Shown one piece after another: positions 59,749 to 64,000 of a stretch of 64,000 nt of DNA (positions within the stretch are counted from its first letter, which is position 1; each line of letters begins with the position of its first letter). A model generated the notes under the pieces. The model did not search any database. It was given only the letters and a program-made list of their open reading frames with translations, and was not told the origin of the DNA. The stretch covers positions 32,940,674 to 33,004,673 of the forward strand of contig CM068546.1 of NCBI GenBank assembly GCA_035048495.1, given 5' to 3'. Both the position numbers and the translations under genes were made by a program. This DNA comes from Euptelea pleiosperma. Its lineage: Eukaryota; Streptophyta; Magnoliopsida; Ranunculales; Eupteleaceae.

Positions 59749-59884
59749 AGTCCATATCCCCAGTGGTAGGAGGTGCTGAGGGTGCAGTGTCCTGAGCCAC
59801 AAAAAGTGCTGTAGGAGGCTCCTGTCTCGCTGAAGATCGCTGACGTGGATTTGGGCCCAGACCCAGTGGGTGTCCATGCAGCTC

Positions 59885-60715
59885 CCAACAAGTGTCCTTC
59901 ATATAGCCTAGACGGCTGCAGTGATCACACTTGGGACGTCATCTGTCATCACCGGTCTTCTTCTGGAAGGATTTCTGACCCTTCTAAGACGCAAAGGCAA
60001 GGGCAGATCGATCATGAGTGTCACTACCACTGCGTAGCTGCATGGCAGTGCGGCGACTATCCTCCCCCTGAATGTAGGCATAAACCTGTGCCAATGAAGT
60101 AGGGGAAGGAGATCTGCCAAGTATCTGAGCACAGGCAGCCTCGAAGCTAGGATGAAGGCCGAAAAGGAACTGGAATATCCGGGACTGCTCAACCATAGCA
60201 CGGAAAGACTTCACATCCGCAGCACAGACCGGGGTGTAGTCCTGATAATGATCTATCTCTTCCCATTTGTTTCGGAGAGAAGCATAATAGGTACCAAGCT
60301 TGAGCTCCCCTTGTCGGAGACAAGCAATCTCTTGCTCAAACTCATAGAGCTTCGCAAAGTTGCCAACTTGGGAATAGGTTTCGGTAACAGAATCCCAGAT
60401 TTCCCTCGTTGTAGGAAGGAACGTGAACCCCGTGCTGCTCTGGGGTTGCGAATGGAGAAGCCAAGACATCACCGTAAGGTTCTCCATAACCCATTTCCGG
60501 TGGGATTTGTCTGTGGCGGCAGGTTGGACTATCTTCCCTACGAGGCACTCACTGTAGCCACGTCCCCTGATGTACATGAGTGCCGATGTCTTCCACTCAA
60601 AATAGTTGTTCCCATCAAACTTGACCGTAGTGATGCATAATTGGGGGTTGTGGTCTCCATGAGAACCATGAGACAGAGTGCTATCCTCACCTGATGAAAC
60701 CTCTGATGAACTCAT
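59885..60715 (-). pseudogene. Copia gag with zinc knuckle, broken
   Basis: From the likely ATG at 60715 the frame reads VKFDGNNYFEWKTSALMYI, WLLHSQPQSST, ETYSQVGNFAKLYEFEQEI and FLFGLHPSFEAACAQIL, the copia gag (UBN2-type) pattern. A stop interrupts it at 59984, before the knuckle. The knuckle reads CDHCSRLGYMKDTC, with Tyr in place of the usual His of the CCHC motif. Confidence 0.85.
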
Positions 60716-60958
60716 CGCAGCAGAAGGCCTGGAAATAACCAACTGATGAACAGAAGGTCTGCAGAACCTAAACCAAGGTTCGAGGGGTTCCTAGGAGCAC
60801 TTTGGGAGGTGCGGCTAGGGTAGAAGTGCCCTGGGAACCTTGGTTTCTAAAAAAATAGAAAACCCAAAAAAGGCAAAATCGGCGATTTTTCAAACCGGAG
60901 ATCCGACAATCAAAAAAAATCCCAAACCAAGCTATGTAGATCCCAGATAGTCCACAGG

Positions 60959-61234
60959 CATGGTTTAAAATTTCGGAATGTTTCGTAATGTTTCGTTTCG
61001 TTTCATAATGTTTCGGTTTGTTTCGCCGAGACAATCCGATACAATCCAAAAAAATAAAAAATATAATTTACTGATTTTGAATAATATTTCGTAATGTTTC
61101 GTAATGTTTCGGAAATGTTTTGGAAATTTCGTTTTTTCAATGTTTCGTGAATGTTTCGTTTCGTTTCGTTTCGGAGTTTGTCTCAATTTTTCACTTGACC
61201 GAGATATTCCTCCGAAACGAAATTTTAAACCTTG
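60959..61234. mobile_element. hAT-like MITE (family C) nested in copia
   Basis: It is flanked by TCCACAGG at 60951-60958 and 61235-61242. The ends are CATGGTTTAAAATTTCGG and CGAAATTTTAAACCTTG. It lies in the untranslated leader between the 5' LTR and gag. Confidence 0.92.
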
Positions 61235-61871
61235 TCCACAGGGAGGTGCGGTTAGGGTAGAAAGCCCAAACAACGTGCGTATCTCGAGGTAGAAAAAAAT
61301 CCAAAAAATTGGTACGGGATCCGATTTTTCGAATCGGAAATCCGATGATCAGAAAATTCTCAAACGAGACTCTGTAGATCCCAGATAATCCACAGGGAGG
61401 TGCGGTTGGGGTAGATAGCCCAAGCAGTACACGAATCTCAAGAAAATAAAGAACTTGAAATCTGAGCCGGGGATCTAATTTTTGGAACTAAAGATCTGAT
61501 GATCCAAAAATTTTGAAATAAGTTTCTGTCGAACCTTACCGGCCCTATGAGAGGGGCGGTTTGGGTAGAGAGCCCAAAAATGACATGGATCTCGAGGAAA
61601 ATCAAAAACCAAAAAACCTTGATATACGTGTTCTCCGAAAAAACTGATAAAAAATCCTGAAGAACGGGGATAGAGTGGAGCTCTGACGACTGATAGCAGG
61701 CAATACACTAGGGATGATAGATCTCTGGTTCCTTTGCTTCAGAAAAGATCCAAGAACTTCGCAGGAGGACCCTCTGCAATTTGCTCAAAATGTACCTGGA
61801 CTTCGGATACCCACATATAAGATCTTCGTGGAAACTCTAGGGGATAATGATTTTGGCCCTAGAGTAACCAT

Positions 61872-61883
61872 GCTCTGATACCA
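61872..61883 (-). other. Primer binding site (initiator Met tRNA)
   Basis: On the minus strand TGGTATCAGAGC directly follows the 5' LTR. Confidence 0.92.
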
Positions 61884-62195
61884 TGTTGTTGTTTGAGGTT
61901 GTCACAAATATGCTAAAGATTGAGAGAGAGAGATAATGGAGGTTAGGGAGAGGAGAGATTAGGGTTTGAGAGAGAATGGGGAGATTGAAGTGAATATTCA
62001 ATCTCCCATAAGGAGAAATCGTGTGGGTCAAGTGGGGGCCCACCACTTAACCTACTAACATGAAATAAAGAGATTGTGGGTTAAGTGGATGAGCCCATCA
62101 CTTAACCCATAAGCAATAGAGAATAAACCCCACGTGGGGTAGTGGAACGCAGCCCACTAAGAACACCCCCACGTGGGTGTACATAGAATCCAACA
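61884..62195 (-). repeat. 5' LTR of the copia element (312 bp)
   Basis: Nearly identical to the 3' LTR except for six transitions, small indels of 3 and 1 bp, and a 40-bp deletion with AAG at both break ends. Confidence 0.95.
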
Positions 62196-62200
62196 GGTAG

Positions 62201-63537
62201 TTCTTAAACGTTGGGATATTGGATCCTCAAGCCCCAAACATCTATGCCTTGTTGGATGAGTTGGGTCTGATGTTAAAGGAAGCGGGACACATCGAGCTTG
62301 GTACAACAGATTATCATGATTCAAATTGTGAATGACTTCCAGATGGAACTCTTGTTGCTGTTTGCGATGGGATTCCCTAGACATCTATTTTGAACCAGGA
62401 AACAACATAGTTTGGTGTACCATCAACCCATTTTTTTTCCTAGTAAGTTGAAGCAACTCTCATCAAAGGAACAAAGCATATAATTACTTCAGTCATCCGT
62501 TCTTTGTCTTGACTAGAATAAAAGGCTTCTAATCTGGGTTGGGTGGGATCTTTTGATCATTGTTTAGATTTTAGATCATGGACTCACATTGTTGCTAGAA
62601 AATCATTCTCTGAGTTCTCTTTTGTATGTACGACTAACTTCCAGCAAAGTTAAGGGCTTTTTGTGGATTACTCTAAAATATGATCGGATTATATTACAAA
62701 GGCTCCGGTCTATAATCAAATAGGCTTCCCGGGAGAATTTTCTTTTGAGGGGCTTGTCACCAAATTTGGAACTGCATTCGTCTACTTTGCTCCTCAGTTC
62801 GTTGTTGGATATTGGGATACACACTAGCCTCATGTGTGTTGGGGACAAAATTTTGAGGAGATTTGTCCACAATTCCAATTTTCTTCCTCACTGCATGGCT
62901 GGTCAGCAAGTTGCTTCAATGAGAGCCGAACCTCTTACAGGTGTGCCTAGTGATTCTAGATGTTTGCATTGTGTTTCTACTTTTGTGCCTATCAACCTTA
63001 TCCCTTCTCCTTCCCCCTTTTCGGATGTGCTGTGTGGGATGGAGAGCTTGAGATATTAAAAGTTTGCTTCTGGGGTTTAAATTGTTCCAGTTGGAGAGCA
63101 ATCGATTGTGGTTATTGATGAGAATATTAGGCCGTTATGCAGCATCTCGTTTTAACAATTCTTTAGCAGAGATAAGGGCAAGAAAATCAATTTATCTAGT
63201 TAGCATGAGCATTAGAGGGAAGCAACTGAGTATATTTGGTACTCTATAGATAACCACATGGATTACAGTACTAAGGCCGCATTTGGGTAAGCTTGAAAAC
63301 TGTAATAAGCCAACTTTAGCAGTTTTTAAGCATTTATCGAAAAACTACGCATTTGGTGAATCTTTAAAAACACTTTTAAAGCTCAATAAATTCCCAAATC
63401 AGAAATGGCTTCTGCTAATTGCTTTTGTGGGAAGCTGTTCTTAAAACAATTTCTTTACAAGTTTATCCTCAAAAATATTTTTTTTAATTCCAAAACTACT
63501 CTTTTGAAGCTCACAAGTGTTTTTAAGTGCATTCAAC
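62201..63537. other. No gene recognised
   Basis: Short frames on both strands match nothing I recognise. From about 63275 the sequence looks like a MITE-type region (GCATTTGGGTAAGCTTG) into which the family B element at 63538 inserted. Confidence 0.4.
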
Positions 63538-63918
63538 CAAAGCTTAAAAAACGGCCGTTATAACGAAAATAACGGCAGTTATAACGGATTCGGACCTACC
63601 CCGTTACGTTATGGATCGTTAAAACGCCCAAAAAATAATGGCCGTTTTTTCCGTTATAACGAAAATAACGACCGTTTTTTTCTGGAAAATTTTGTGAAAA
63701 AAAAAAATAGTTGTTATTTTCGTTTTTTTCCGTTATATTCCGTTATTTTCTGCCTTTTTTTCCGTTATTTCCGTTATTTTCCGTTATATTTCGTTTTTTT
63801 CCCATTTTTTCCAGTTTTCCCCTTTGGTGTTTTTTTTCGCTATAACGGTCGTTATAACTGAAAAAACGGTAACACCCGCAGTCCGTTATACCGTTATAAC
63901 GGTCCCCTTTAAACCTTG
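63538..63918. mobile_element. hAT-like MITE, CGTTATAACGG family (family B)
   Basis: It is flanked by CATTCAAC at 63530-63537 and 63919-63926. The ends are CAAAGCTTAAAAAACGGCC and GGTCCCCTTTAAACCTTG. The interior is runs of CCGTTAT and ATAACGG units. Confidence 0.92.
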
Positions 63919-64000
63919 CATTCAACTACTTTTAGGGGTAAAATAGATATTTTCACCAAAAAAGCACTTTTTTGTCAAACAACATAAAAGGGATTTTTAA

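Larger units (their letters stand above)
55894..62195 (-). mobile_element. Ty1/copia LTR retrotransposon, structurally complete, coding capacity lost
   Basis: It is flanked by the 5-bp duplication GGTAG (55889-55893 and 62196-62200). LTRs start and end TG...CA (minus-strand start TGTTGGATTC, end CAACAACA). The primer site lies directly inside the right LTR and the polypurine tract directly inside the left LTR, so transcription runs on the minus strand. Gag, protease, integrase, reverse transcriptase and RNase H pieces follow in copia order but with stops and frameshifts. Two family C MITEs and one micro-LINE insertion are nested in it. LTRs differ by six substitutions, all transitions, over about 312 aligned bases. 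Confidence 0.95.

Noticed and set aside
59845..60640. Long plus-strand frames opposite the copia gag
   Set aside because: They are antisense shadows of the minus-strand gag; only the minus frame matches a known family.

Overview
This is a TE-rich, gene-poor piece of a flowering-plant nuclear genome. The evidence is GT-AG introns of kilobase size, a vacuolar NHX-type antiporter, plant-type Ty1/copia and LINE remnants, TRIMs, Tourist/Harbinger, hAT and Mutator-like MITEs, Helitron-like ends, and many (TC)n/(AAG)n microsatellites. Nothing looks bacterial or organellar. The species cannot be fixed from sequence alone; a non-grass angiosperm is likely.

Layout. 1-4 kb holds a decayed PPR gene (+ strand) and an F-box-associated beta-propeller gene fragment (- strand). 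4-7.7 kb is stacked MITEs: a fold-back element packed with microsatellites and a Harbinger-type element containing tandem copies of another MITE core. 8.2-15.4 kb (- strand) is a complete 14-exon NHX gene, with all splice junctions in phase (1632 coding bases, 543 residues). Its leader and core promoter lie at about 15.4-16.34 kb, and the sequence immediately upstream is made of MITEs carrying CACGTG boxes. 17-30.5 kb has no convincing gene and is a mosaic of fold-back elements, MITEs, Helitron-like copies and two tiny retroinsertions.

From about 31 kb (putative leader exons) or 38.5 kb (start codon) to at least 53.1 kb runs a + strand gene with eight linked coding exons. It encodes a C2HC zinc-finger protein like ataxin-7/SGF73, the anchor of the SAGA deubiquitinase module. 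Its introns hold two TRIM loci, a four-layer nested transposon, a tRNA-SINE with a perfect 17-bp target duplication, a broken copia element and several MITEs. Its 3' end is not in the window. 54 kb has a LINE reverse-transcriptase remnant. 55.9-62.2 kb is an LTR-to-LTR copia element (- strand) with a perfect 5-bp target duplication, a tRNA-Met primer site, broken coding regions and two nested hAT MITEs. 62.2-64 kb has no recognised gene and ends in another hAT MITE.

The most notable pattern is a group of hAT-like non-autonomous elements with 8-bp target duplications. They share CAAGG-type ends, but their interiors are built almost wholly from iterated short motifs: TTTCG/CGAAAC, CGTTATAACGG or AAGGCGC. 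All calls are from reading the sequence; no database search was possible.
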